Source: Chloracidobacterium sp. (GTDB taxonomy: Bacteria; Acidobacteriota; Blastocatellia; Chloracidobacteriales; Chloracidobacteriaceae). Taken from it: DNA of 64,000 nt. The notes beneath the pieces are model-generated. The model had not been told where the DNA came from and did not search any database. It saw only the letters and a program-made list of their open reading frames with translations. The stretch lies in the NCBI GenBank assembly GCA_025057975.1, contig JANWUV010000004.1, positions 62,001 through 126,000 on the forward strand, in the 5' to 3' direction. A program made the translations under genes and the position numbers. Of this stretch, positions 35,912-45,971 are shown one piece after another. The stretch's first letter is position 1; each line of letters opens with the position of its first letter.

Positions 35912-36535
35912 TCAGTGCGCTCCGTGCAACGCTCCGGGACTGTCTTTGGTCGGATTGGGCGCGGACGGTGACTGGACGGATTGATTGACGGCCGCCGGAC
36001 GCGGCAGCGGACGACCCGAATTTGAGTCGCCGGAGTGCCGCAGCACTTCTTCCTTGTCAAACAGCGGCGCGCCCGTCCCACCAGGACGCTGGACGCCGGT
36101 CGGCGCATTGAACGCCGTCACCCGGTTGCTGCTCGGCAGTCCGCGCTCCAGCGTGAGCTGCATCGCGCGCTCAATCGGAATGTGGACGATGCCTTTTTCC
36201 TTCGAGACCCAGCCGTAGCTCCGCAAATGGGCGTCTTCCTTCGCCCGCCAAGCGCGCATATCGGCTTCCGGCGACTCCTGCAGCGGCGGTTCATGGTCGT
36301 TGACGACGCGCGGTTCATCTTTGGCGCGCTCCGTCTTCGGCTGGGCCACGCGCCGGCTGCCGCGTTCATCCAGATAGCCGTACAGCATATTGATGACCAC
36401 GGCGCAGCAAATCGTGAAAATGAGTACTGCGATTCCAACGCCGAATACGGCTTTGATGTTGGCGTCGCTTTGCTCGAAGCCGACGCCGTTGGGTGGTTCG
36501 TGGTGATTGGACTTGTCGTGCTTAGTGTCCGCCAT
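35912..36535 (-). CDS. Single-helix protein of unknown function between actF and sco
   Basis: 207 residues; not an assigned ACIII or oxidase subunit. One transmembrane helix (VFGVGIAVLIFTICCAVVIN, about residues 30-49) anchors a soluble domain containing LRSYGWVSKEKGIVHIPIER-AM near residue 105, then a Pro/Ser-rich tail. The Y-G-W-V...G-I-V-H-I-P-I...A-M pattern looks like a conserved core, and from memory similar proteins accompany ACIII-oxidase operons of Acidobacteriota. The start overlaps the end of actF by 14 bases. It could bridge the two complexes or aid assembly; that is inference from position. Confidence 0.65.
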   Translation of the reverse strand: MADTKHDKSNHHEPPNGVGFEQSDANIKAVFGVGIAVLIFTICCAVVINMLYGYLDERGSRRVAQPKTERAKDEPRVVNDHEPPLQESPEADMRAWRAKEDAHLRSYGWVSKEKGIVHIPIERAMQLTLERGLPSSNRVTAFNAPTGVQRPGGTGAPLFDKEEVLRHSGDSNSGRPLPRPAAVNQSVQSPSAPNPTKDSPGALHGAH

Positions 36536-37757
36536 GCGCAAACGCCTCCGTCAGGCGGGGATCATGCCGGGGGAGCAGCGGTCGTTGCTGAAGATTCCGC
36601 AGGTAGAACCACACCCAAACGCCGCCGATGGCCAGCGGAGCGGCGACATCCATCCACGACAGGCTGAAATGCGACAAGTGTTCAACCGCGTGGAAGCCGT
36701 GTCCCGCGTCATAAGCCGGCTTGATCCACCAGAACAGGTCCACCATCCGCATAAAGATGATGAACGCGCCGACGTAAATGAGTGGCTTGCCGGGGTCCTT
36801 GACCTGCCGCTGGAGCAAGACGGCAAACGGCAGCATGAAATGCCCCACCAGCAGGCTCGCCGCCACATAGCCCCAACCGCCGTTGAGCCGGTTCAAGTAC
36901 CACGGCGTTTCCTCCGGTAGGTTGCCGGAATAGGTGATTAGGAACTGCGACAGCGAGGTGTAAGTCCACAGCATCGTGAACGCCAGCATTAAGTTCCCGA
37001 AGTCGCGGAAGTGCTTAGAGCTGATCAGCCCCTTGAACGGCGCGTTGTCCGCCATCAGCGTCACGACGGCGACCGTGAAGCACACCGCCGACAGCAGATT
37101 GCCCACCATGTTGATGAGCGGATACATCGAGGAAAACCAGTACGGCTCCAGCGACATCAGCCAGTCAATGTTGGAAAACGTCATCGTGATGGCCATGACG
37201 AGCAATCCCGGACCGCTCAGGTTGCGCAGCTTTTGCGCCAGCTTCTTGTCGCCGCTCTGGTCCTGCTGGAGCGACCAGCGGCTTAGAAAATGCGCCCACA
37301 CGATCCAGACCGTGAAATAAAACGCCAGCCGCCCAAGGAAAAATGGTACGTTGAGGTAGGTGGCTTTGTGGTGCAGGTGGTGATCCGCTTCGACCCGCGC
37401 CGTGTCCGTCCAGATGTACAGCTTGTTGAGCAGCACGCCCGCGAGAATCGGTAGGAAAAACAGCGCCATCAGCCACATGTTGCGGACGGCGGCTTCCATA
37501 GTGCGGCGTCCAAGAATGCCCCAGCCGCCGCCGGTGAGGTACTGAATCATCAGCAGCGCCATCGCGCCGAGCGTCACGCCGTTCCAGAACGTGAAGGCAA
37601 ACAGGTAGGCATGCAGGAACTGCCGGAAATCCAAAACGGCGGCGACCACAGCGGCTACCACGCCCAGCACGCCGACAATGAGCGCCGGCGTTTGAAACCG
37701 CATCACGGCCGACGGTACGGGGGCGTCCCACTGCACTTGCGTCGCATCGTAGCTCAT
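36522..37757 (-). CDS. actF: ACIII subunit ActF (quinol:cytochrome c oxidoreductase membrane subunit)
   Basis: 411-residue polytopic membrane protein with about ten helices, distantly related to ActC/NrfD. Residues such as VEADHHLHHKATYLNVPFF near 133, FSNIDWLMSLEPYWFSSMYP near 213 and LIYVGAFIIFMRMVDLFWW near 335 are typical of ActF. It forms part of the membrane sector next to ActC. Its start shares one base with the actE stop (TGATG), and its end overlaps the following unknown gene. Confidence 0.9.
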   Translation of the reverse strand: MSYDATQVQWDAPVPSAVMRFQTPALIVGVLGVVAAVVAAVLDFRQFLHAYLFAFTFWNGVTLGAMALLMIQYLTGGGWGILGRRTMEAAVRNMWLMALFFLPILAGVLLNKLYIWTDTARVEADHHLHHKATYLNVPFFLGRLAFYFTVWIVWAHFLSRWSLQQDQSGDKKLAQKLRNLSGPGLLVMAITMTFSNIDWLMSLEPYWFSSMYPLINMVGNLLSAVCFTVAVVTLMADNAPFKGLISSKHFRDFGNLMLAFTMLWTYTSLSQFLITYSGNLPEETPWYLNRLNGGWGYVAASLLVGHFMLPFAVLLQRQVKDPGKPLIYVGAFIIFMRMVDLFWWIKPAYDAGHGFHAVEHLSHFSLSWMDVAAPLAIGGVWVWFYLRNLQQRPLLPRHDPRLTEAFAHGGH

Positions 37758-38422
37758 CAGTGCACTCCTCCCGAATGTGGGGCTGCGGGTGCGGCGGTCG
37801 GTTTCGCCGTCGCGGGGGGCGGGGCGTCAAGGTCTTTTCGATGTTCGGCCGGTACGTCCTCAAGGCGCGCGTTCTGACTTAGTTGCAGCGCTCGGACATA
37901 CGCCACAATTGCCCACCGGTCAGAGACCGGAATCTGATGCGCGTGGCCAGGCATCGCACCGTAGCCGTTCGTAATGACCGAAAAGTAGTAGCCGACCGGC
38001 TTCTCGCGGGTTTCCGGGTCGTGGAACGACGGTGGAGCGGAAAAGCCGCGCTGCACGACCATCCCGTTGCCGTACCCGGAAAACCCGTGGCACATTGTGC
38101 AGTAAATCGTGAATCGCTCCTGCCCGCGCTTCAGCACTTCTTCGGTAATGGGGAAGGGAAACTCAGTCACGTAGTCGCCGTTTTCCTTACGCCCCAGAAA
38201 CACCTCCGGGTCGTCGCGCAGAAAGCCGCGCGCGACCGTCCCGGCCGGCAGCGGGCGCGCCGATGACCGGTCGTTGAAGATTTCGCTTCGCTCCAGCGGA
38301 TCGTAGCGAGGTTGGTAGCTCATTTTCTGCTTGCAGCCCGCGCCGCCGGCCAACAGCGCCGCCACGACGCCCGCCCGGAGCGCCTGTCGCCATCGGCCCG
38401 GCCGTTTACTCGTCCTCGACAT
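37757..38422 (-). CDS. actE: ACIII subunit ActE, monoheme cytochrome c lipoprotein
   Basis: 221 residues. The N-terminal signal ends in a lipobox-like LLAGGAGC, so the protein is probably lipid-anchored to the periplasmic face. One heme c site, FTIYCTMCHGFSGYGNGMVV, lies near residue 105, with the axial Met probably in GYGAMPGHAHQI. Downstream YVRALQLSQNARL is typical of the ActE C-terminus. It is thought to pass electrons from ActA toward the oxidase. It overlaps actD at its start and touches actF at its stop. Confidence 0.9.
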   Translation of the reverse strand: MSRTSKRPGRWRQALRAGVVAALLAGGAGCKQKMSYQPRYDPLERSEIFNDRSSARPLPAGTVARGFLRDDPEVFLGRKENGDYVTEFPFPITEEVLKRGQERFTIYCTMCHGFSGYGNGMVVQRGFSAPPSFHDPETREKPVGYYFSVITNGYGAMPGHAHQIPVSDRWAIVAYVRALQLSQNARLEDVPAEHRKDLDAPPPATAKPTAAPAAPHSGGVH

Positions 38423-38954
38423 CGTGAATCTCCATCGGCTTCAGCCCTTCAAGAAACTTGTGAACCGCTTCGAGATCAAACTTCGGGTCGGCCGATTCAA
38501 TACACAGGAAGAACCGACTCTGACTCGCCTGGGAAAAGCTCGGCACGTTGAACAGCGGGTGGTGTGGACGCGGCAACCCGTTGAGCGCCAGCATCGCCAG
38601 CACACCCGTAAACGCCGCGAACGCCACCGTGCACTCGAAGGTGATGGGAATGAACATCGGCCACGCATAGAGCGGCCGTCCGGCGATGTTCATCGGGTAG
38701 TGAATCAGGTTGGCGTAGGTCTGCATGCCGAACCCAACGCACGCACCGATTAACCCGGCGAAGAACACAATCTTGGAAATCGGGTTTTTGTGGTCGTGCA
38801 TGGCGTCGGCCAGCTCTTCGATGGGGAAGGGCGAATAGGCGTCATACTTGCGATAGCCAGCCTCATGCGTGGCGCGGGCCGCCGCGACCAACGCTGCCGG
38901 CGACTCAAACTCGGCCAACACGCCGTAGTAACGCGGTCGGGTGCTTGGCTTCAT
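38406..38954 (-). CDS. actD: ACIII subunit ActD
   Basis: 182-residue DUF3341 protein. Start ATG 38954, preceded by AAGGAG, overlaps the actC stop by ATGA; the much longer open frame upstream lies inside actC. An N-terminal soluble part ([36 protein letters not shown]) is followed by two helices (ISKIVFFAGLIGACVGFGMQ and ITFECTVAFAAFTGVLAMLA) and a short soluble tail (SRFFLCIESADPKFD). This matches ActD, a two-helix structural subunit of the membrane sector with no cofactor. Confidence 0.9.
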   Translation of the reverse strand: MKPSTRPRYYGVLAEFESPAALVAAARATHEAGYRKYDAYSPFPIEELADAMHDHKNPISKIVFFAGLIGACVGFGMQTYANLIHYPMNIAGRPLYAWPMFIPITFECTVAFAAFTGVLAMLALNGLPRPHHPLFNVPSFSQASQSRFFLCIESADPKFDLEAVHKFLEGLKPMEIHDVEDE

Positions 38955-40357
38955 AACTTCGCCTCTCCTTTCTGGAGCGCGCCGCTCGCGCCCGGCAGGA
39001 GCATCTGCATCTCGGACATCGAAATCATCGGCAGCAGCCGAATGAATAAGAACAGCAACGTCAGGAAGAAGCCCATCGTGCCGATGTAGAGCGTCCAGTC
39101 CCAGAACGTCCCGGCGTAGGTGCCCCAGCCCGACGGCAGGAAGGTGCGGTGCAGGCTGACGACAATGATGACGTACCGCTCTAGCCACATGCCGACGCTA
39201 ACGAACATCGAAATCCCGAACAGCCACCAAGCGTTGCGCCGGATGCGCCTCGACCACAGAAACTGCGGCACGATAATGTTGCACACGATAAGCGCCACGT
39301 AGAGCGTCCAGTACGGCCCCAGCACGCGGTTGTGCACCATAAACTGCTCGTACTCGTTGGCGCTGTACCAGCCGTAGAACAGCTCCATAATGTAGGCGTA
39401 GCCGACCATGTTCCCAGTCACGAGCGTAATCAGCCCCATGTTTTCGAGGTGCTTATCGGTGATGAAATCCTCCAGCCCGTAGACCCAGCGCACCGGAATC
39501 GCCAGCGTCAACACCATGGCGAACCCGGCGTAAATCGCCCCGGCGACGAAGTAGGGCGGGAAAAACGTCGCGTGCCAGCCCGGAATGATGGATACCGCAA
39601 AGTCGAAGCTGACGATGGTATGCACCGACAGCACGAGCGGCGTCGAAAGTCCCGCCAGCAGCAGGTAAATGGATTCATACCGATGCCAGTGCCGCGCCGA
39701 GCCGCGCCAGCCAAGGGAGAAAAACCCGTAAACGGTCTTCGTAAACCAGTTGCGCGCCCGGTCGCGCATCGTCGCCAGGTCGGGAATCAGGCCGACGTAC
39801 CAGAACACCAGCGAGACGCTCGCATAGGTCGAGACGGCGAACACATCCCACTCCAGCGGGCTGCGGAACTGGGGAAAATACATCCCCATCGTGTTCGGGT
39901 AGGGAAAGAGGAAGTAGGCGTACCATGGCCGCCCAAGGTGCAGCACCGGAAACAGCGCCGCGCAGGCGACGGCGAAGAGCGTCATCGCTTCCGCAAAACG
40001 GTTAATCGAGGTGCGCCACTTCTGGTGGAGCAGAAGCAGAATCGCCGAGATGAGCGTCCCGGCGTGGCCGATGCCAATCCACCAGACGAAGTTGATGATG
40101 TCGAACCCCCAGCCGACCCGGTTGTTGATGCCCCAGACGCCGACGCCCTTGTAGAGCAGGTAGCTGATCGAGCCAAGCATCATCATGAAAATCATGAACG
40201 AGATGCCAAACCCGACTAGCCAGCCAAGGGTCGTCCCGCGCAGGAGGACTATGGCGCTGATCTTTTCGTTAATGCTGGCGTAGGTGTGTCCGGGGGCGAT
40301 GACCGGCAGCCGACTGGTCGGCGACACGGATGGTTCAAATTCGTTCGACGCTGCCAT
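38951..40357 (-). CDS. actC: ACIII subunit ActC, NrfD/PsrC-type quinol-binding membrane protein
   Basis: 468-residue polytopic protein with about ten helices. Family features: VGWGFDIINFVWWIGIGHAG near residue 80, LHLGRPWYAYFLFPYPN near 140, SFDFAVSIIPGWHATFFPPY near 248 and YGWYSANEYEQF near 325. ActC holds the proposed quinol site and lies beneath ActB. The start is 24 bp after actB and its end overlaps actD. Together with ActB it resembles complex-iron-sulfur-molybdoenzyme membrane modules. Confidence 0.93.
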   Translation of the reverse strand: MAASNEFEPSVSPTSRLPVIAPGHTYASINEKISAIVLLRGTTLGWLVGFGISFMIFMMMLGSISYLLYKGVGVWGINNRVGWGFDIINFVWWIGIGHAGTLISAILLLLHQKWRTSINRFAEAMTLFAVACAALFPVLHLGRPWYAYFLFPYPNTMGMYFPQFRSPLEWDVFAVSTYASVSLVFWYVGLIPDLATMRDRARNWFTKTVYGFFSLGWRGSARHWHRYESIYLLLAGLSTPLVLSVHTIVSFDFAVSIIPGWHATFFPPYFVAGAIYAGFAMVLTLAIPVRWVYGLEDFITDKHLENMGLITLVTGNMVGYAYIMELFYGWYSANEYEQFMVHNRVLGPYWTLYVALIVCNIIVPQFLWSRRIRRNAWWLFGISMFVSVGMWLERYVIIVVSLHRTFLPSGWGTYAGTFWDWTLYIGTMGFFLTLLFLFIRLLPMISMSEMQMLLPGASGALQKGEAKL

Positions 40358-40381
40358 GCGATTCCTCGCTCCTATGCTTCA

Positions 40382-43300
40382 TCAGTGACCTGACGAATGG
40401 CCGTCTGTGGACGCGCCGTGCGCGTCGCCGCCGTGATGTCCGCCGTGGCCGGCCGCGCTCTTGCGCGCCGGAGCCAAGTCGGGATGGACGTTGCGCACTT
40501 TCGCCAGATACGAGGTGCGCGGGCGGACGTTGAGTTCCGCCAGCAGACCGTAGTTGGTCGGCTCCTTGCGCAACCGGGCGACCTGACTGTTGGGGTCGTT
40601 GATGTCGCCGAAGATGATGGCCTGCGTTGGGCAAACCGCCTGACAGGCCGTGATCACTTCGCCGTCCAGAATGCGCCGGTCTTCCTTTTCGGCCTCGATG
40701 CGCGCCGCGTTGATGCGCTGGACGCAGTAGGTACACTTTTCCATCACGCCGCGCGTCCGCACCGTCACGTCGGGGTTGCGGCCGAGCTTCAGCACCGGCG
40801 TGTCATAGTCCGAATAGTGTAGGAAGTTGAACCGGCGCACTTTGTAGGGGCAGTTGTTGGCGCAGTACTTCGTGCCGACGCACCGGTTGTAGGTCATCTC
40901 GTTGACGCCTTCCGGGCTGTGCGTCGTCGCGGCGACCGGGCAAACCAGTTCGCACGGCGCCATCTCACAGTGCTGACACATAACCGGCTGGAGGTGCAGC
41001 GCAAGGTTCGGATCGTTCGGGTCGCCAGCGTAGTACTGGTCAATGCGAATCCAGTGCATTTCGCGTTCGCGCAGCACCTCGGCTTTGCCGACAATTGGAA
41101 TGTTGTTTTCCGCCGTACAGGCGACGACGCAGGCCTGGCAGCCGATGCAGACGTTCATATCCACGACCATGCCCCAGGCGTAGCCCTGCGAATAGTCGTC
41201 GGGCGGCTCAAACAGCGTCAGTTTGCGCGCCTTTGGGTCGTCAAATTCCGTGCGGGCGAACGTCGGGTCAGAGAGGTACTCAGCCAGCGTCGCTTCCCGG
41301 ACGAGTCGGCGGCGCTCAAAGGCTCCGGCGGCTTCAATTTCCCAGTGCATCTGGGTGCAGGCGAGCCGCATGGTCTCGTCGGTCTTGACGACGCTGGCGC
41401 CGGCGGCATGCCACAGCGTCTCGGCGGCGCGCAGCGCGTTGGCGTTGAAGCCCGCGCCGTTGCCGACGCTCCCGGCGCGCTCGCGGCCGTAGCCAAGGTG
41501 AATCGTCAGCGTGTCGTCGGGATGACCCGGCAGCACCAGTGCTGCACCGCGTACCTTACGTCCGCCGACAGTGACCTCGACCACAGGGTAGGGGTCGGTA
41601 TCATGCGTCCGCACGACGCCCAGTTTGGCGCCGGTGCGCGGCGACACAATCACGGCGTTGTCCCACGTGAGTTTCGTCCGGGGCTTGGGCGTCTCTTGAA
41701 GCCAGCCGTTGTTGGCGAAACGCCCATCGTAAATCGTCGGATCGGGCCGGAAGACGACCTCCATCCCGCCGGTGGACGCCGGCGGAAGCGTCTTCATCGC
41801 GTCGGCGACGTTGCCGGTAAACGCAACTTCCACCGGCTTGAAGGCGGAGTCCGCCAACAGGCCGTCGTGCAGCGTGCGCCGCCACTGCTTGTCAAAGTCG
41901 CTTTGCAGGCCGACAGCATTGCGCCCGACTTGGAGCGTCCCGGTCAGTGTCGGCTCAAATGCTCGGCCGGATTTCAATAGCGCTAGGTTGCGCTGCCAGA
42001 AGTTGCGGACAATTTCATCCGCATTTTGGTTGAACTCGCCTAGAAACGCCGCCAGCAGTTCGAGCGGCGACTTGGTTTCCTTGTAAAGCGGCGCAATGAG
42101 CGGCTGCTGAACAGAAACCGTCCCGTCGTGTGCGCGGGCGTCGCCCCACGTTTCAAGGAAGTGCGAGGCCGGAATGTGCCAGTGGCAACGCGCCGAGGTT
42201 TCGTCGAAATACAGGCTCAGATGAACCGAGAGCTTGACCTTCTGCAGGCCGCCGGCGAAGTCCACGTCGGCGGCCGCCGTGTAAGCCGGGTTGCCGTCCA
42301 GAATGACGAGCGTTTCAACCTGCCCGGCGTGCATCTCGGCGACCAGTTGACGAAAATCAGCTTCCTGCTCGGTCGGGGCGATTTCAGGCGGGTCGGTGTA
42401 AACGAGGGTTTTCCCAACGTTGCCGAGCTTGGCGTTGACAGCGTGCGCCAGCGCGTGCAGCGCCGCTGGCTGGTAGTCGCCGACCAAAAACACGCTCCTG
42501 CCCGCATGAGCCTGAAGGTCTTTGATAAGCGTTTCAACAAATTTGACGTGCGCGGCGGGCGGCTGCGCAGGGCGTCCGGTTTCGACACCCAGCCCGACGG
42601 CGACGGCGTTGGCGATTTCAATGAGTTCGCTAGGGCGGACAGCGATGCGGTGGTCAGCCACCGTGCCGGTCGCAGTCGGCGTACATTCCACCATGTAAAG
42701 CCGTGACATCCGCTTGGTTGCTTCCTCTCCGAAGCGGGCGCGTCGGCGGCGACTGAAGTCGTGGGCGTAGCGGACGTTGCCGGGGCCGGCGGCAAGAAAG
42801 TCGGCGTCAAAGGCGGCGACGACATCGGCGGCTTCAAACCGGTACTGTGTGGCGACAACGCGCCCAAAAGCAAGTTTGGCTCCGGCGCGAACGGCGTCGC
42901 GGTGACATGGCTCGTATTGAATCCACTTGGCTTTTGGAAACTCGGTCAGCACGCGCCGAATTTGCGCCCCCAGCGTCGGCGAGACGACGGTTTCGGTCAG
43001 AATCCGCAGACCCGCGCCTTGGTTGGCGCGATGTTGATCAAGCGACTTGCGCAGGTCGCGCAGGAACATGTCGTAGGGGCGGGCGTCGCCGTAGTAGCGC
43101 GTCGTCTGGGAGCGATCCGGGTCGTAGAGCGTCAGGATGGCGGCCTGCGCGAACAAATCTGTCGCGCCAAGGCTGGCCGGGTGGTCGGGGTTGCCTTCAA
43201 TCTTGGTCGGGCGGCCCATGTGGCTTTCGACAAGCACGCCCGTTGTGAGCGGCCCCATACTGAAGGTGGAGGCGTAGAAAAGCGGCTTGCCCGGAACAAT

Positions 43301-43582
43301 CTCCTCCGGCGCTTTGACGTACGGCACGATTTTGCCGTCGTCGGGGTAGGCGCTACAGGCGGTCAATCCAGCTAGACCGAACGACGCGCCCATGATCTTG
43401 AGGAAGTGGCGTCGGTCGAGGGCGTCGCCCAGCAGAGCCGCTTGGCGTGGGAACCGCTCAACGAGCGCGGCCTGCGCCTCCGGGTCGGCCAGCAGGCGTT
43501 CAATGCCGCGCCAGTGTGCGGGTTCGGGCAGTTTGGCGACGGGCGAGGTGGGGACAGACGAACGGACAAGATGATCGGTCAT
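40382..43582 (-). CDS. actB: ACIII subunit ActB, fused molybdopterin-like and iron-sulfur protein
   Basis: 1066 residues. Start ATG 43582 lies 11 bp past the actA stop. A twin-arginine element ([20 protein letters not shown], near residue 58) directs it to the periplasmic side. The large N-terminal part (~100-720) resembles molybdopterin oxidoreductases but, as in characterised ActB, probably binds no cofactor. The C-terminal part (~740-1000) holds four clusters of Cys: [37 protein letters not shown] and CTYCV...CQAVCP, for three [4Fe-4S] and one [3Fe-4S] centres in known ActB. A His/Gly-rich tail ends the protein. Confidence 0.94.
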   Translation of the reverse strand: MTDHLVRSSVPTSPVAKLPEPAHWRGIERLLADPEAQAALVERFPRQAALLGDALDRRHFLKIMGASFGLAGLTACSAYPDDGKIVPYVKAPEEIVPGKPLFYASTFSMGPLTTGVLVESHMGRPTKIEGNPDHPASLGATDLFAQAAILTLYDPDRSQTTRYYGDARPYDMFLRDLRKSLDQHRANQGAGLRILTETVVSPTLGAQIRRVLTEFPKAKWIQYEPCHRDAVRAGAKLAFGRVVATQYRFEAADVVAAFDADFLAAGPGNVRYAHDFSRRRRARFGEEATKRMSRLYMVECTPTATGTVADHRIAVRPSELIEIANAVAVGLGVETGRPAQPPAAHVKFVETLIKDLQAHAGRSVFLVGDYQPAALHALAHAVNAKLGNVGKTLVYTDPPEIAPTEQEADFRQLVAEMHAGQVETLVILDGNPAYTAAADVDFAGGLQKVKLSVHLSLYFDETSARCHWHIPASHFLETWGDARAHDGTVSVQQPLIAPLYKETKSPLELLAAFLGEFNQNADEIVRNFWQRNLALLKSGRAFEPTLTGTLQVGRNAVGLQSDFDKQWRRTLHDGLLADSAFKPVEVAFTGNVADAMKTLPPASTGGMEVVFRPDPTIYDGRFANNGWLQETPKPRTKLTWDNAVIVSPRTGAKLGVVRTHDTDPYPVVEVTVGGRKVRGAALVLPGHPDDTLTIHLGYGRERAGSVGNGAGFNANALRAAETLWHAAGASVVKTDETMRLACTQMHWEIEAAGAFERRRLVREATLAEYLSDPTFARTEFDDPKARKLTLFEPPDDYSQGYAWGMVVDMNVCIGCQACVVACTAENNIPIVGKAEVLREREMHWIRIDQYYAGDPNDPNLALHLQPVMCQHCEMAPCELVCPVAATTHSPEGVNEMTYNRCVGTKYCANNCPYKVRRFNFLHYSDYDTPVLKLGRNPDVTVRTRGVMEKCTYCVQRINAARIEAEKEDRRILDGEVITACQAVCPTQAIIFGDINDPNSQVARLRKEPTNYGLLAELNVRPRTSYLAKVRNVHPDLAPARKSAAGHGGHHGGDAHGASTDGHSSGH

Positions 43583-43593
43583 GGCGTCGCGCT

Positions 43594-44262
43594 TCAATGG
43601 TGACAGGTTGAGCAGCTGGTCAGCTTGCGGGGCGACTCGATGTTGTATTCCTTGACGAGCCGTGCGCCGAGGGTCGCCTGCGTTTCGCCAATGTCTTCCG
43701 GTTTCCACGTCATGTTGAAGACTTGGTCACGCGGCCGGATGTGCTGCGCCGGGTTGCGGTGGCAGCTCAGGCACCACTCCATCGTGTGGGGCTGGTCTTT
43801 GTAGACGAGCTGCATTTGATCCACTCGTCCATGGCAGGAAACGCACCCGATGCCCTTCTGGACGTGGACGCCGTGGTTGAAATAGACGTAGTCGCCAAGG
43901 TTGTGGACGCGATTCCATTCCAACGCCTGCCCGGATTTCCAACTGGCGCGCACCGGCTCCAGCATCGGCGCGCCGAACCAGATTTGCTGATGGCAGTTCA
44001 TGCAGGTCGAAATTGGGGGCACGTTGGCGAAGGCTGAATGTTCAACCGACGTATGGCAGTAACGACACTCAATGCCCAGACCAGCAACGTGGTGTTGGTG
44101 ACTAAACTGCACCGGCTGGGGCAGGGCAATGCCGACGTTGGTCACATTCGATGAGCGGTTGATTTCAAGCAGCAACCACGCGCCGAACCCAATGATGAAC
44201 ACGGCGCCAAAGATCGAAACCTTGGCGACAGTGTTCATGCTGCGGTGGAAGTGTTGAGCCAT
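43594..44262 (-). CDS. actA: ACIII subunit ActA, pentaheme cytochrome c
   Basis: 222 residues with one N-terminal helix (VSIFGAVFIIGFGAWLLLE) and five CxxCH heme sites: CRYCH, CMNCH, CVSCH, CLSCH and CSTCHH. This is the defining pentaheme subunit of alternative complex III, located on the periplasmic side. First gene of the cluster in transcription order; the promoter should lie within the ~535 bp upstream (44263-44797). Heme attachment needs the Ccm or Ccs system, which is not in the window. Confidence 0.95.
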   Translation of the reverse strand: MAQHFHRSMNTVAKVSIFGAVFIIGFGAWLLLEINRSSNVTNVGIALPQPVQFSHQHHVAGLGIECRYCHTSVEHSAFANVPPISTCMNCHQQIWFGAPMLEPVRASWKSGQALEWNRVHNLGDYVYFNHGVHVQKGIGCVSCHGRVDQMQLVYKDQPHTMEWCLSCHRNPAQHIRPRDQVFNMTWKPEDIGETQATLGARLVKEYNIESPRKLTSCSTCHH

Positions 44263-44797
44263 AGCAAATCCCTTTCTCGTGCGCCGCCGCCGTCACAACC
44301 GCAGCCAAAGCGCCCTCAGCCCGTCGGACTGAAGACGGACGCAATGAGCGCTGGGGCACGGTTTTCCAATCTGGGACGGGGTCACTTTGATTCAGGGCGG
44401 TCATCAAGCGTTCCAGTCCTGTTGTCGCCGGCGGCGACGGCTGTTCCGGGGGGAAAAGCAAACAGGACAAACGCTTGAAGCGTCGGTCATACGGATTCAA
44501 TGTACCATTTCGTACGTTCAGCCGTCACGACAGAACCACATTGGGGGTACTGTCCTGCCGACGAAGCCGAGGCTTCGTGCGCTGCCGTACGAAGCGGGCG
44601 TAATCTAGCGTGTTCTTTCGAACATTCCAAGCCCTTTTCGTACGTTTTTTCCCAAAAGCGTCGGGGCCAAACGCCGGCTTCGGGCGGTTCGGGGTTCAGT
44701 CAGGGTGGTCGTAGGGAAGCGTGGTAGGGGAAAAAGCCGCCATCTGCGCCTTTGTGTCGCCGCGCAGGGGAACCTCCGCCGTGCTTGGCATAAGCGC
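44263..44797. other. Gene-free region upstream of the respiratory operon
   Basis: About 535 bp without a credible gene, expected to contain the minus-strand promoter of actA. I see a palindrome ACGAAGCC-GA-GGCTTCGT at 44561-44578 and a TGTTC-TTTC-GAACA repeat at about 44611-44624, either of which could be a regulator site, but no clear -35/-10 pair. Confidence 0.4.
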
Positions 44798-45943
44798 TCA
44801 CCGGCGTTCGGCGAACCGTTGGGTAACGCGCGTGTAATAGGCTTCGTAGCGGGCGACAATATCATCGGCGTTGAACATCTCGACGGCGACGCGCCGACAC
44901 GCCCGGCGCATTCGCGCGCGGAGATCAGGGTCGGTCAGAATCCGCAGTGTCCCGTCGGCCATCGCCTGAATGTCGCCGACTTCCGCCAGAAAGCCCGTTT
45001 CGCCGGGGATGACAACTTCCGGCAGCCCTCCTGTACAACTGGCAATGACCGGCACTTCACACGCCATCGCCTCCAGCGCCGCCAGTCCGAAGGATTCAGA
45101 CTCGCTCGGCAGCAGCAGGACGTCGGCGATTGAGAGGTAGGCGGCGATGTCCGGCTGCTTGCCGACAAAGTGTACGCGGTCGGCGATCCCCTTCTGCCGC
45201 GCTAGCCATTGCGCCTGCGCGCGTTCTGGGCCGTCGCCCACCATGACTAGTTGCACCGGCAGGTGGCGGTTGAGCCGCGCCGCGATGCGGACGCAATCGG
45301 TGGTGCGCTTGACGGCGCGAAAGTTTGAGACGTGAACCAGCACCGACTCATCAGGTCGAGCGAACGTCGCGCGCAGTGCCGGGTTCTCCACCCGCCGGTA
45401 TACCTCGCTGTTGACGAAATTGGGGATGACCTCAATCGGCGTGTCCGCACAAATGTCAAACTCACGGCAGGTTTCGGCTCGCAGGTACTCCGAAACAGCC
45501 GTCACCCCATCGCTTTGGCGAATGGCGAAGCGTGTGATGGGCAGGTACGAGCGATCCGTGCCGACCAGCGTGATGTCCGTTCCGTGCAGCGTCGTGATAA
45601 ACGGGACGGGGCGGGTGTCTTTGAGCATCTCGCGCGCCAGGAAGGCGCTCACTGAATGGGGGATCGCGTAGTGGACGTGCAGCAGGTCAAGTTCGTATTC
45701 GAGCGCGACTTCCGCCATCCTAACGGCGAGCGCCAAGGCGTACGGCGCGGTATCAAAGAGCGCGTAGTTGGTAGCTTCGACCTCATGGAAGTGCATGTTG
45801 GCCGGCATGCGCGACAGGCGCAGCGGCAGGGTCGCGCAAATGAAATGCACGTCGTGGCCGCGCGCGGCTAGTTCCAGCCCCAGTTCGGAAGCGACGATGC
45901 CGCTGCCACCATAGGACGAGTAGCAGGTGATGCCGATTTTCAC
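44798..45943 (-). CDS. bshA: N-acetyl-alpha-D-glucosaminyl L-malate synthase (bacillithiol synthesis)
   Basis: 381-residue GT4 glycosyltransferase that joins GlcNAc from UDP-GlcNAc to L-malate, the first step of bacillithiol. BshA hallmarks: [20 protein letters not shown] at the N-terminus, [19 protein letters not shown] near 85, [19 protein letters not shown] near 117 and [13 protein letters not shown] near 175, then the donor motif [20 protein letters not shown]. Bacillithiol is known outside Firmicutes, including Acidobacteriota. The partner genes bshB and bshC are not in the window. Confidence 0.9.
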   Translation of the reverse strand: MKIGITCYSSYGGSGIVASELGLELAARGHDVHFICATLPLRLSRMPANMHFHEVEATNYALFDTAPYALALAVRMAEVALEYELDLLHVHYAIPHSVSAFLAREMLKDTRPVPFITTLHGTDITLVGTDRSYLPITRFAIRQSDGVTAVSEYLRAETCREFDICADTPIEVIPNFVNSEVYRRVENPALRATFARPDESVLVHVSNFRAVKRTTDCVRIAARLNRHLPVQLVMVGDGPERAQAQWLARQKGIADRVHFVGKQPDIAAYLSIADVLLLPSESESFGLAALEAMACEVPVIASCTGGLPEVVIPGETGFLAEVGDIQAMADGTLRILTDPDLRARMRRACRRVAVEMFNADDIVARYEAYYTRVTQRFAERR

Positions 45944-45971
45944 GGTAAGTTGTTCCTCCCCGAAGGCTTAC

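Noticed and set aside
39332-40219. 295-codon + strand ORF
   Set aside because: Antisense to actC, Arg/His/Glu-rich low-complexity shadow.
40919-41980. 353-codon + strand ORF
   Set aside because: Antisense to the well-supported actB gene, no domain.
44611-44624. SOS (LexA) box at TGTTC-TTTC-GAACA
   Set aside because: The half sites are in the opposite order to the GAAC-N4-GTTC Gram-positive-type box, and the neighbouring genes are not SOS genes.
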